From Phycicoccus jejuensis (lineage in GTDB: Bacteria; Actinomycetota; Actinomycetes; Actinomycetales; Dermatophilaceae), in the NCBI RefSeq assembly GCF_000720925.1, contig NZ_JOEE01000006.1, forward strand, positions 1 to 64,000: a stretch of 64,000 bases of DNA, in the 5' to 3' direction. The notes beneath the pieces were generated by a model. The model did not search any database. It was given only the letters and a program-made list of their open reading frames with translations, and was not told the origin of the DNA. Position 1 is the stretch's first letter. Each line of letters begins with the position of its first letter. This document shows positions 1-7,665 of the stretch, piece by piece. The translations under genes and the position numbers were made by a program.

Positions 1-93
1 AGATGCCCAGGGCCCGCTCGTTAGCCATACGGGTGCGCAGGGTCGGCAGCGGCGCGGTGGAGGGCAGCTCGTCGAGGATGGCGTGGAAGGGCG
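1..93 (-). CDS. Possible 5' fragment of a gene leaving the left edge
   Basis: Read leftward, this stretch is open and nearly every codon ends in G or C from about 84 down to the edge, giving a peptide containing FHAILDELPSTAPLPTLR and then MANERALGI. An ATG lies at 28-26. A good GAGGAGGAG ribosome-binding motif lies just upstream, but it serves a GTG in another frame, so either the start is the internal ATG or the 5' end is frameshifted. Too short to identify. The remaining 94-317 shows no convincing gene. Confidence 0.25.
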
Positions 94-317
94 GGCAGAC
101 CTCACCCGGAGGTTCTCCTCCTCGTCAACGCCTACGCGTCACCAACGTCCCGGCCGAGTACATCTAGAGTCGCGCCGTCACGGGGGACCGACGTGGGGCA
201 CGAGCGTGCCCGGCGTCGCGGTCCCGGGTGTCACGACACGGTCGTGCGTCCGGGGTCGACGGGGCATCGCGGACCGGGGGTCGTCGACCGTCGGGTCATG
301 AGGGAGGAGCCGACGGC

Positions 318-710
318 ATGATCGCGTGGACGGGAGACCCGGCGGGGTCGCACGAGCCCGGGCGACGTCCTGCGGCGGGCGCATCCGCTGGCCGACGCGT
401 CGGGCCGGGGTCGTCCGTCGCCTCCGTGCTCGCCATGCTCCTCGTCCTCGTCGCCGGTCTGGGCCTCGCGCTCACCGGGGTGGTCCACGCCGTCACGCTC
501 GGGCCGTGGCCACTCGTCGCCGGAGTGATGATGACGTCGGCCGCGCTCGCCGGCATCGTCGCGCTCGGGCGCGGCCGGCGGGAGGCCTCCACGCACGCAC
601 CCGTCCGATCGGCGGGTCCGTCGTCCGTTCGGACCCTCCTCGGCGGGTCCCCGTGGCGGCAGGGTCGGCCCAGGGCATCCTGTCCGGGTGCGGCACACCG
701 GGAGTCATGA
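318..710 (+). CDS. Small two-helix membrane protein, unknown function
   Basis: A 130-residue protein not recognised as any named family. The N-terminal 35 residues are polar, then a hydrophobic helix (about 36-62, rich in V, L and A) is followed by a second one (about 66-88), and the tail is basic and Gly/Ser/Pro-rich. The start was chosen because GGGAGGAG lies 8 nt upstream of ATG 318. An earlier in-frame GTG at 228 has no ribosome-binding site. The stop lies close to or overlaps the possible starts of the next gene. Confidence 0.5.
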   Translation: MIAWTGDPAGSHEPGRRPAAGASAGRRVGPGSSVASVLAMLLVLVAGLGLALTGVVHAVTLGPWPLVAGVMMTSAALAGIVALGRGRREASTHAPVRSAGPSSVRTLLGGSPWRQGRPRASCPGAAHRES

Positions 711-735
711 CCATCGACTCCCTGGGCTCGGACGG

Positions 736-1746
736 GTGGCGCACGGGTCCTCGCGCCGGCGCCGGGTGCTCGGAGCCGGGCTGCTCGTGCTCGCGCTCAC
801 CGGGTGTGCGGGGGCGTCGGCCGACACCCCCAGCGCCGCCGGGGCGCCGGGCCTCCCGGGCACGCCTCTCATCCCGCGGTCGACACCGTCGGGAACGCCC
901 ACTCGCCCGTCGTCCCCGTCCGCGACGCCCACCATGGCGCCGTCGCCCCCCGAGCTCGGCACCGCGCTGGCCACGCTCGGCTCGATCCCCGTCAAGGGTC
1001 GTGCGGCGAAGTCCGGGTACGACCGCGCCCGGTTCGGGCAGGCGTGGGCCGACGTCGACCGCAACGGGTGCGACACCCGCAACGACATCCTCCGGCGTGA
1101 CCTCTCGGCAGTCACGCTGAAGCGCGGTACGCGCGGGTGCGTCGTCCTGTCGGGCACCCTGCACGACCCCTACACCGGACGCACCCTCGCCTTCGTGCGC
1201 GGCGCACGCACCTCCGGCGCGGTGCAGGTCGACCACGTGGTCGCCTTGTCCGACGCCTGGCAGAAGGGCGCTCAGCGCTGGGACGAGGCCACCCGCACGG
1301 CGTTCGCGAACGACCCCCTCAACCTGCTCGCGGTGGACGGGCCCACGAACGCGGCGAAGGGCGATGGCGACACCGCGACCTGGCTGCCGCCACGGAAGGC
1401 CGCACGCTGCGGGTACGTCGCCCGCCAGGTCGCCGTCAAGAGCCGCTACCACCTGTGGATGACCGCCGCCGAGCGGGCCGCCGCCGAGCGCGTCCTCGGC
1501 GGCTGTCCCGGGCAGGCCGTGCCCACGACGCGACCCGTCGCCCTCGGAGGCGCGCCCGAGGAGCCCGAACCGGCTCCGTCACACCGCGCGACGCCGCGAC
1601 CGGTCTCCTCCGGGCGCACCCCCGACCCGCGCTTCGGCTCGTGCCGCGCAGCCCTGGCCGCGGGGTACGGCCCCTACGTCGAGGGCCGGGACGTCGAGTA
1701 CGGCTGGTACCGCGACGGCGACTCCGACGGCACGGTCTGCGAGTAG
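736..1746 (+). CDS. Secreted lipoprotein with DUF1524/HNH-type nuclease and Excalibur domains
   Basis: The N-terminus carries an RRRR stretch, a hydrophobic core and the lipobox LTGC, so the protein is probably exported and lipid-anchored. After a Pro/Ser/Thr-rich linker comes a DUF1524-like domain with the metal-nuclease signature VDHVVALSDAW (His as general base) and NDPLNLLAVDGPTNAAKGD, as in HNH family proteins. The C-terminus (about the last 36 residues) is an Excalibur calcium-binding domain ending DGDSDGTVCE. Extracellular DNA degradation is the family-based expectation. The start is ambiguous: GTG 736 gives a conventional signal peptide, and GTG 688 would add 16 residues. Confidence 0.8.
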   Translation: MAHGSSRRRRVLGAGLLVLALTGCAGASADTPSAAGAPGLPGTPLIPRSTPSGTPTRPSSPSATPTMAPSPPELGTALATLGSIPVKGRAAKSGYDRARFGQAWADVDRNGCDTRNDILRRDLSAVTLKRGTRGCVVLSGTLHDPYTGRTLAFVRGARTSGAVQVDHVVALSDAWQKGAQRWDEATRTAFANDPLNLLAVDGPTNAAKGDGDTATWLPPRKAARCGYVARQVAVKSRYHLWMTAAERAAAERVLGGCPGQAVPTTRPVALGGAPEEPEPAPSHRATPRPVSSGRTPDPRFGSCRAALAAGYGPYVEGRDVEYGWYRDGDSDGTVCE

Positions 1747-1870
1747 CCCCGGTCGCGCGGAGCTCGTCCAGCCGATCGCGTGGGTCGAGGCCGATGTTGG
1801 ACAGGAGACCGACGCGCACGCCGTGCCGGCGCAGGCCGACGAGGACGGCACGGAGCATCCCGGCATCCTG
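1747..1870 (-). pseudogene. Remnant of a HAD-superfamily hydrolase
   Basis: Reading leftward from about 1870, the frame encodes about 40 residues that look like the middle of a HAD phosphatase: a helix LRRHGVRVG followed by LLSNIGLDP, which resembles the conserved strand-S/T-N motif II and what follows it. An in-frame TGA lies just upstream, and G/C third-position bias disappears around 1745, where the convergent gene ends. Neither the N-terminal DxDxT motif nor the C-terminal part exists nearby, so this is best read as a decayed fragment. The similarity is judged by eye only. Confidence 0.35.
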
Positions 1871-1986
1871 TCAGCCGACCGACGACGCGCCGCCCCGGCG
1901 GAGATCGCCTCCCTCGACCCGTGCGACGGGTCCGGCAGACTCCGAGGAGCACGGCGCTCCGGGCCGCGAGTGAGGGGAGCAGCACC

Positions 1987-2322
1987 ATGTCCACGCACGA
2001 GACACCGCCCGTCCCGGGGTTCGAGCCGCCGCCGCGCGGCCCGTCCGGCCCTCCGCTCGTCCGGCTCCAGACCTGGGTCAACATCGTGCTGATCATCACG
2101 CTGCTCGCGTCCTGCGGCGCGGCGAGCAGGTCGGGTGAGCTCGTCTCCGGGGTCCTCGGTGGTGGGGACGCCGCGTCGAGCGCCCAGGTCGACGACATGT
2201 GCCGGCTGCTCGGGGCCGTGGCGCAGAAGCAGGGCATCGACCTCGACACCGTCCTGCCCGAGGGGTCGGGCGACCCGTCCTCGTCCTGCGGGACCCTCGC
2301 CCGGGAGCCCGGCACCCCCTGA
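1987..2322 (+). CDS. Small one-helix membrane protein, unknown
   Basis: A 111-residue protein with a Pro-rich cytoplasmic-type N-terminus, one hydrophobic segment (about 33-48, VNIVLIITLLASCG) and a C-terminal part with three cysteines in DDMCRLL, SSSCGTL and the helix. LLASC resembles a lipobox but is preceded by too long an N-terminus for a normal lipoprotein signal. A ribosome-binding motif GAGGGGAG lies upstream of ATG 1987. It converges on the ABC permease gene 15 bp away. No family was recognised. Confidence 0.62.
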   Translation: MSTHETPPVPGFEPPPRGPSGPPLVRLQTWVNIVLIITLLASCGAASRSGELVSGVLGGGDAASSAQVDDMCRLLGAVAQKQGIDLDTVLPEGSGDPSSSCGTLAREPGTP

Positions 2323-2337
2323 GGCGCCGGGCCGGCG

Positions 2338-3093
2338 TCAGGCGTCCTCCTTCCGGAAGGTCGACGTGCCCCACCACATGGCGGCGGCGAAGAGCCCGAG
2401 CGCCCAGGCCGACCCCCAGAGCATCCGGTCGTTGCCGAACTCGCCGAGGAACGAGGTGCGGACGGCATCGGTGATCCAGCGCACCGGCATGAAGTCGCTG
2501 ACGTCCTGGAGCCACTGCTTGCCGAGCGTCATCGGCAGGAGGATGCCCGAGAGCAGGAGCACCGGCATCATCACGACGTTGATGACCGGCGCCATGACGT
2601 CCTCGCTCTTCGTCGTCAGCGCGAGGGCGTTGGAGGCGGCGGCGCACGCCCCGCCCATGAGCAGGGTGAGCACGACCCCGAGCGCCGCGCCGCCGGCCGA
2701 GGCGTCCATCCCGAGCGCGTAGCCGAGCCCGATGAGCACGAGGGCCTGGACGAACAGCTGCAGCAGGTCGCGCCACAGGCGGCCCATGAGCAGCGCCGTG
2801 CGGCTCGCCGGGGTGACCCGCTCGGCCTCGACGACCCCGTCGCGCCACTCCGAGATCAGGCCGAAGCCGGCGAAGAAGGCGCCGAAGAGGCCGAGCTGGA
2901 CGAGCATCCCCGGGACGAAGAAGGTCCAGCTGTTCGCATAGCCGAACTGCCGGGCGATCGGTTCCAGCAGCGGCCCGAAGAGGAACAGGTAGAGCACGGG
3001 CTGCATGAGCCCGATGAGGACCCACGCCGGGTTGCGCAGGTTCATCCGCAGCTGGCGGCGGAAGACGATGAAGGACTGGCGCAGGAAGGTCAT
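2338..3093 (-). CDS. ABC-2 type transporter permease
   Basis: A 251-residue integral membrane protein of the ABC-2 family (DrrB-like). It begins with a short amphipathic N-terminus (MTFLRQSFIVFRRQLRM) and has about six hydrophobic segments. The last third carries the family-typical stretch PVLLLSGILLPMTL before DFMPVRWITDAVR. It forms the membrane pore for the ATPase encoded immediately upstream; the ATPase stop and this start share ATGA at 3090-3093, so translation is coupled. The substrate is unknown; the family often exports drugs or lipids. TM number was judged by eye. Confidence 0.93.
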   Translation of the reverse strand: MTFLRQSFIVFRRQLRMNLRNPAWVLIGLMQPVLYLFLFGPLLEPIARQFGYANSWTFFVPGMLVQLGLFGAFFAGFGLISEWRDGVVEAERVTPASRTALLMGRLWRDLLQLFVQALVLIGLGYALGMDASAGGAALGVVLTLLMGGACAAASNALALTTKSEDVMAPVINVVMMPVLLLSGILLPMTLGKQWLQDVSDFMPVRWITDAVRTSFLGEFGNDRMLWGSAWALGLFAAAMWWGTSTFRKEDA

Positions 3094-4157
3094 GCCCGGA
3101 CTCCTGTCGGACGGCTGGTGTCGGTGGTCGGCGAGTCGGCGCGGTCGGGGCTGTCGGGGCTGTCGGCGGAGCCGGGCGGGTCGGGGTCCTCGGAGGCGGC
3201 GCCGGAGTCGCGCAGCGAGCGGCCGGTGAGGGCGAGGAAGACGTCGTCGAGCGTCGGGCGGCGCACCTCGAACGTCGCGAGGTCGGTCCCGGCGACGGCG
3301 AGGTCGCGCAGCAGCGGGGGCACGGCCACGGCCGCGCGCGGTACCCGGCCACGGGCGTGCCGACCCTCGACCTCCACGCCCGTCGCGATGGCTCCCAGCC
3401 GTGCCGCGACGTCGGCGACACGCCCGGGGTCGACGACCTCGAGGTCGACGAGGTCGCCGGCCACCTGCGCCTTGAGGTTGTCGCTGGTGTCCGCGGCGAC
3501 GATCCGGCCGTGGTCGATGACGACGATGCGGTCCGACAGCGTGTCGGCCTCGTCGAGGTAGTGGGTCGTGAGGAAGACGGTGGCCCCGCGTTCCGTGCGC
3601 AACCCGGCGATGTGCTGCCAGAGGTTCGCGCGCGCCTGCGGGTCGAGACCGGTCGTCGGCTCGTCGAGGAAGACCAGCGTCGGGTCGTGCACCAGACCCA
3701 TCGCGATGTCGAGGCGCCGGCGCTGGCCGCCCGACATGGACCTCGGCTGGCGGGTCCACATCCCGGGGAGGTCGAGCTGCTCGAAGAGCTCCCGGCCGCG
3801 TCGACGGGCGTCGGCCCCGGACATCCCGTAGAGCATGCCGTGGTCGACGATCTCGTCACCGGCCCGCGCGAAGCTGCCGGTCGAGCCGCTCTGCGAGACG
3901 TAGCCGATGCGGCGCCGCACCTCGGCCGGTGCGCGCACCACGTCGAAGCCGGCGACGGTGGCGGTGCCCGCGCTCGGCCGCAGCAGCGTCGTGAGCATCC
4001 GCAGGGTCGTCGTCTTGCCGGCGCCGTTCGGTCCGAGGAAGCCGACGACCTCGCCCTCGGCGACGTCGAGGTCGACGCCGTCGACCGCTCGGACCTCCTT
4101 CTTGGCACGTCCCTCGCGGGTCGTGAAGGTCTGCACGAGGCCTCGTGCCTGGATCAT
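3090..4157 (-). CDS. ABC transporter ATP-binding protein, DrrA-like
   Basis: A 355-residue ATPase of the daunorubicin-resistance type. Walker A is GPNGAGKTT (about 44-52), the signature is MSGGQRRRLDIAMG, Walker B is TLVFLDEPTTGLDP, and a switch histidine lies in LTTHYLDEAD. The C-terminal 100 residues form the extra domain (DUF4162-like) usual for this subfamily, ending in an Asp/Ser/Pro-rich tail. ATG 4157 was chosen because GGGAGGG lies 4 nt upstream. It is encoded first in a two-gene operon with its permease and should power export across the cytoplasmic membrane. Confidence 0.95.
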   Translation of the reverse strand: MIQARGLVQTFTTREGRAKKEVRAVDGVDLDVAEGEVVGFLGPNGAGKTTTLRMLTTLLRPSAGTATVAGFDVVRAPAEVRRRIGYVSQSGSTGSFARAGDEIVDHGMLYGMSGADARRRGRELFEQLDLPGMWTRQPRSMSGGQRRRLDIAMGLVHDPTLVFLDEPTTGLDPQARANLWQHIAGLRTERGATVFLTTHYLDEADTLSDRIVVIDHGRIVAADTSDNLKAQVAGDLVDLEVVDPGRVADVAARLGAIATGVEVEGRHARGRVPRAAVAVPPLLRDLAVAGTDLATFEVRRPTLDDVFLALTGRSLRDSGAASEDPDPPGSADSPDSPDRADSPTTDTSRPTGVRA

Positions 4158-4276
4158 GGTCCCTCCCGGGGGCCCCGTGACGGCGGGGCCGCGTCGTCGC
4201 ACGGGACGACGGTCGCCGTCCCGTCAGGATGGACCGGGGCCGGCCGCCGGACTCATCGGCGCGGGGTGGGACGCGT

Positions 4277-4307
4277 GAAGGCCGCACTCCGGTGGAGTGC
4301 GGCCTTC
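4277..4307 (-). terminator. Hairpin terminator after DUF4193 gene
   Basis: A perfect 14-bp stem, GAAGGCCGCACTCC with its complement, closed by the 3-nt loop ggt. It sits about 30 nt past the DUF4193 stop on the minus strand. No U-tract follows, as is common for high-GC actinobacterial hairpins. Confidence 0.75.
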
Positions 4308-4338
4308 GGGGGCGTGCGGTGCGGCGGGTTCCGAACGC

Positions 4339-4632
4339 TCAGGCGCAGTCGAGGCAGATGCTCGTGCCCGGCTTGGACTCCTGCGAGCGGTGCACGAGGA
4401 GGAAGCAGCTGATGCACGAGAACTCGTCGGCCTGGCGCGGGATGACCCGCACCTCGAGGGAGAGGTCGGACAGGTCGGCGCCGGGGAGGGTGAGGCCGTC
4501 GACGGCCTCGGTGTCCTCCTCGAGGAGGTCGACGCTGGTGCCGCGGGAGCGGGCGGCGTCGAGCTCGATGATGTTGTCGGACTTCTCCTCTTCGCCGTCA
4601 CGGACCCGGGGAGCGTCGTAGTCGGTTGCCAT
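4339..4632 (-). CDS. DUF4193 zinc-ribbon-like protein
   Basis: A 97-residue acidic protein of the actinobacterial DUF4193 family. The N-terminus is MATDYDAPR followed by an Asp/Glu-rich segment. The C-terminal half has two Cys pairs, FSCISCFLLVH and SICLDCA, expected to bind zinc. The ORF could be extended upstream, but ATG 4632 has the GAGAGG ribosome-binding motif and the family N-terminus. It is monocistronic, with its own strong promoter and terminator. The molecular function is not established; a transcription-related role would be speculation. Confidence 0.9.
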   Translation of the reverse strand: MATDYDAPRVRDGEEEKSDNIIELDAARSRGTSVDLLEEDTEAVDGLTLPGADLSDLSLEVRVIPRQADEFSCISCFLLVHRSQESKPGTSICLDCA

Positions 4633-4687
4633 GTCAAGCACCTCTCGGTCGGTCTGGGTCGGCTGGGGCGGTGAGGCCGGAGCCATG

Positions 4688-4716
4688 AGTATGTCGAGGT
4701 CAGGGACCTTTGTCAA
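4688..4716 (-). promoter_or_regulatory. Consensus housekeeping promoter for DUF4193
   Basis: On the minus strand TTGACA (4716-4711), a 17-nt spacer and CATACT (4693-4688) form one of the best -35/-10 pairs in the window. The predicted start is near 4681, about 50 nt before the ATG. The -35 lies inside the palindrome CTTTGTCAAAG, within an AT-rich patch (4703-4741) that has further CTTTGTC and GTTTGAC motifs and may be an operator. Confidence 0.72.
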
Positions 4717-4831
4717 AGCTTTGTCTGAAGTTTGACGAAGGTGCGTCTGCTCGGTGAACGGTGGGGGGCCCACCGATGTTCCCGAGGGGTCCCGCAGCCG
4801 TCGGTGCGCGACCTCCCGTGGGTGGTCGACG

Positions 4832-4859
4832 GGGGTCGACAGGAGGGCTGGTCGACCCC
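4832..4859 (-). terminator. Hairpin after Ser/Thr kinase gene
   Basis: A 9-bp stem GGGGTCGAC/GTCGACCCC with a 10-nt loop, about 30 nt beyond the kinase stop on the minus strand. No U-tract. Confidence 0.5.
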
Positions 4860-4887
4860 GGACGGGGCCGTCGGCCGCGGGCGTCGG

Positions 4888-6036
4888 TCAGTGCGTGAGG
4901 GCGAGGACGAGGCCGACGGCGAGCGTCGCCGCGAGCACGGCCGTGGCCGGCAGCCAGGCCCAGTGGACGCGCCGGACGCCGTCCTCGCCGACCGTCACCG
5001 ACGGGCCGGCCGGGACGCTCCCGCGCTCGTGGTGCAGCGCGCGCCGACGTCGACGGCGGACCCGCGGAGCGGCGAGAGGGGCCACCGGGGTGGTGGGGGT
5101 CGGGGCGGGGTCGTGGTGGGCGTGCCCCGGTGCGTCCTGGGGTTCGGCCGCCACGGAACGGCGCTCGGCCGACAGGGCGCGACCCTCGACGTGGTGCGCG
5201 GCGACCTCGTCCGGCGTCCGCACCGGCGAGTCGGACAGCTGCTCCCCGAGCTCGCGCGCGCTCGCCGGGCGCTCGTCCGCCCGCTTGGCCAGGCACTGCT
5301 CGACGAGCGCGCGCAGATCGCCGGTCACGTGCTCGGGCAGCGGCGGCGGCGGGTCGTTGACCTGCGCCAGGGCGGTGGCAACGGGCGTGTTGCGGTCGAA
5401 CGGCCTTCTGCCGGTGAGCATCTCGTGCGAGACGATGCCGAGGGCGTAGAGGTCGCTGGCGCCCGTGGCGGCCTCGCCCAGGGCCTGCTCGGGGGAGAGG
5501 TAGTGCGGCGTGCCGACGACCTCACCGGTCTGGGTGTGGCCGCTGCCGTCGAGCGCGCGGGCGATGCCGAAGTCCGTGAGCTTCACCGTGCCGTCGGCGG
5601 TGAGCAGGATGTTGGCCGGCTTGACGTCGCGGTGCACGACCCCGGCCTCGTGCGCGGCGCCGAGGGCGAGCGCGGCCTGGGCCATGACCGACCGCACGCG
5701 CTCCGTCGGCTGGGCTCCCTCACGGCGCACGAGGACCGAGAGCGGCTCGCCGTCGACGAGCTCCATCACGAGGTACGCGAGGTGGTCCTCCTCGCCGTAG
5801 TCGTAGACGGTCGCGATGTTCGGGTGCGCGAGTCCCGCGGTGTAGAGAGCCTCGTCACGGAAACGGCGGGCGAAGACCGGCTCGCTGTCGATGCTGGGGC
5901 GCAGCACCTTGACGGCGACCGTGCGGTCGAGGACCTCGTCGTCGGCGCGCCACACGTCGCCCATCCCGCCGGAGGCGATGCGTGAGCCCAGCAGGTATCG
6001 GCCCCCGAGGCGGTACCCCTGCTGCAGCCGGTTCAC
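4888..6036 (-). CDS. Eukaryotic-type Ser/Thr protein kinase, one C-terminal membrane helix
   Basis: A 382-residue Hanks-type kinase. The Gly-rich loop is in ASGGMGDVWRA, the catalytic lysine in VAVKVLRP, the catalytic loop is HRDVKPANILL, the metal motif DFGIA, and the activation segment ends GTPHYLSPEQ. After the kinase domain (about 10-270) comes a Pro/His-rich linker, an RRRRRR stretch and a single helix (about 358-378) ending four residues from the C-terminus, so the catalytic domain is cytoplasmic and no sensor domain follows. GTG 6036 matches the family start (NRLQQGYRLGGRYLL). A -10-like TATCGT lies at 6066-6061. The divergent gap to 6300 shows no other gene. Confidence 0.92.
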   Translation of the reverse strand: MNRLQQGYRLGGRYLLGSRIASGGMGDVWRADDEVLDRTVAVKVLRPSIDSEPVFARRFRDEALYTAGLAHPNIATVYDYGEEDHLAYLVMELVDGEPLSVLVRREGAQPTERVRSVMAQAALALGAAHEAGVVHRDVKPANILLTADGTVKLTDFGIARALDGSGHTQTGEVVGTPHYLSPEQALGEAATGASDLYALGIVSHEMLTGRRPFDRNTPVATALAQVNDPPPPLPEHVTGDLRALVEQCLAKRADERPASARELGEQLSDSPVRTPDEVAAHHVEGRALSAERRSVAAEPQDAPGHAHHDPAPTPTTPVAPLAAPRVRRRRRRALHHERGSVPAGPSVTVGEDGVRRVHWAWLPATAVLAATLAVGLVLALTH

Positions 6037-6300
6037 CGGTGTCGACTCGTTCGCACGGGGACGACGATACGCCCGTCGGGGCGGTCCGCTCGCCAAGGCT
6101 GACCTGCGGTGTTGAGGGTTTGTCGAGATGAGACCGAACCGAGACCCCATCCGCCCCACCGGGCACCGGCGCACCCGTCGCCTCAGGCGTGAGGGGGAGG
6201 CCGGAGCCCGCCCTGCGGGGGAGCCGCGGACCTCGGCCCACGGGTAGACCGGAGGAGGGCAGCACGCCCGCGCCACCCGACCCGACCCGAGGGGAACCCG

Positions 6301-7617
6301 ATGACCAGCACCCGACGACTCCACCGCCTTCGCGCCGGCCTCGCCCTCGGCGCGGTCGGCGCCCTGACCGCCACCGGCGCCGCCCGGGCCGCCCCCGCCC
6401 CGGCCGCGACGGAGGCCTCGCCGGTGGCTGCGGTGAGGGACGACCGGGCCGCCGCCCGCGCGCGCCTCGACCACCGCCTCGAGGAGCTGACGGCCGCCGG
6501 GGCCGTGGGCGCCGTCGCCCACAGCCGCGGCGCCACCGGGCGCGCCTGGAACGGGGCGGCCGGCGTCCGCACCATCGACGCCGCGCGCCCGGCCCGGCCC
6601 GGCGACACCGCGCGCGTCGCGAGCGTCACCAAGGCGATGGTCGCCGTCCTCGCGCTGCAGGAGGTCGACCGCAAGCGGTGGACGCTCGAGACGACCGTCG
6701 ACGACGTCTGGCCGGGGCTGCTGCCCGGCCACGGTGACGTCACCCTCGAGCAGCTGCTCTCGCACCGCAGCGGCCTGCCCGACTACCTCGTACCGCTCCT
6801 CGGCGACGCGCAGACCGGCACCGAGCTCGTCGACGTCCTCACCCGGGACCGCACCGACCGGCAGCTCGTGCGGGCCGGGCTCTCCCAGCCCTGGCTGTTC
6901 GAACCCGGCACGTCCTTCTCGTACTCCAACACCAACTACGTCGTCGTCGGGCTCATGCTGCAGCGCGCGACGCACCGCTCGGTCGCCTCGCTCCTCCAGC
7001 AGCGCGTCTTCCGCCCGGCCGGGATGCGCGACGCCCGCTTCCCGACCACCGGACGGACCTTCGCCGGGCCGGCGCACCTCGGCGACTACGCCGTGCTCGA
7101 GCGGCCCTACCTGCTCGACGGCACGAGCTCGAGCGTCTTCTCGTCGGCGGGCGCGGTCGTCGCCAGCGCCGCGGACATCGGGTCCTTCTACCGCTCCCTC
7201 ATGGCGGGCCGGCTCGTCTCGAAGCGCTCGCTGGCGCAGATGCTCACCCCACGCACCACCGAGCCGCTCGCCTACGGCCTCGGCGTCTACCGCGCGACCG
7301 ACCCCTGCCCGGACGCCTCCGGGCAGCCCGGCACCCTCTACGGCCACGACGGCGCCTCGTTCGGCACCATCACGCTCGTCTTCACCTCCGCCGACGGCAC
7401 CCGCCAGGCGAGCGTCGCCTTCGGTGGACGGCAGTACACCGCCGACGCACCGACCCTCCCGGCGGCCAACCAGGTCCTCGTCGACGCCCTCGTCTCGACC
7501 TGCCCCCGGCCCGTGCCGCCGGCGGCGGCGCAGCGCAGCCTCGTGGAGCTCGACCGGCTCTCGGCCGGCCTCGACACCCGGGCCGAGGCCCTGCCCGAGG
7601 CGCTCACGGCTCGCTGA
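6301..7617 (+). CDS. Secreted serine hydrolase, class C beta-lactamase/DD-carboxypeptidase fold
   Basis: A 438-residue exported protein. Its signal peptide ends near ARAAPAPA. The active-site serine is in the SxxK motif SVTK (about 109-112), the second motif is SYSNTNY (Y-x-N), and the third, usually KTG or HxG, is probably GHDGASFG. The order and spacing match PF00144 (beta-lactamase, class C/D-alanyl-D-alanine carboxypeptidase). It probably acts on peptidoglycan peptides or esters outside the membrane; the exact substrate cannot be read. GAGGGGAA lies upstream of ATG 6301. Confidence 0.92.
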   Translation: MTSTRRLHRLRAGLALGAVGALTATGAARAAPAPAATEASPVAAVRDDRAAARARLDHRLEELTAAGAVGAVAHSRGATGRAWNGAAGVRTIDAARPARPGDTARVASVTKAMVAVLALQEVDRKRWTLETTVDDVWPGLLPGHGDVTLEQLLSHRSGLPDYLVPLLGDAQTGTELVDVLTRDRTDRQLVRAGLSQPWLFEPGTSFSYSNTNYVVVGLMLQRATHRSVASLLQQRVFRPAGMRDARFPTTGRTFAGPAHLGDYAVLERPYLLDGTSSSVFSSAGAVVASAADIGSFYRSLMAGRLVSKRSLAQMLTPRTTEPLAYGLGVYRATDPCPDASGQPGTLYGHDGASFGTITLVFTSADGTRQASVAFGGRQYTADAPTLPAANQVLVDALVSTCPRPVPPAAAQRSLVELDRLSAGLDTRAEALPEALTAR

Positions 7618-7632
7618 GGGCGGCTCCCCGCG

Positions 7633-7665
7633 GGGCGCCTGCCGGCTCAGGACCGGCGGGCGCCC
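7633..7665. terminator. Bidirectional hairpin between convergent genes
   Basis: A 13-bp stem GGGCGCCTGCCGG/CCGGCGGGCGCCC with one G-U pair and a 7-nt loop lies between the serine hydrolase and yihY-like genes. It overlaps the last codons of the latter. Confidence 0.6.

Noticed and set aside
2096..4108. A 670-codon minus-strand frame over the ABC operon
   Set aside because: It is out of frame with the Walker-motif ATPase and permease, and its Ser/Arg/Pro composition is typical of shadow frames in high-GC DNA.
6037..7347. N-terminal extension of the kinase gene to 7347
   Set aside because: The added 437 residues are antisense to the serine hydrolase and lack motifs. GTG 6036 yields the normal kinase N-terminus.
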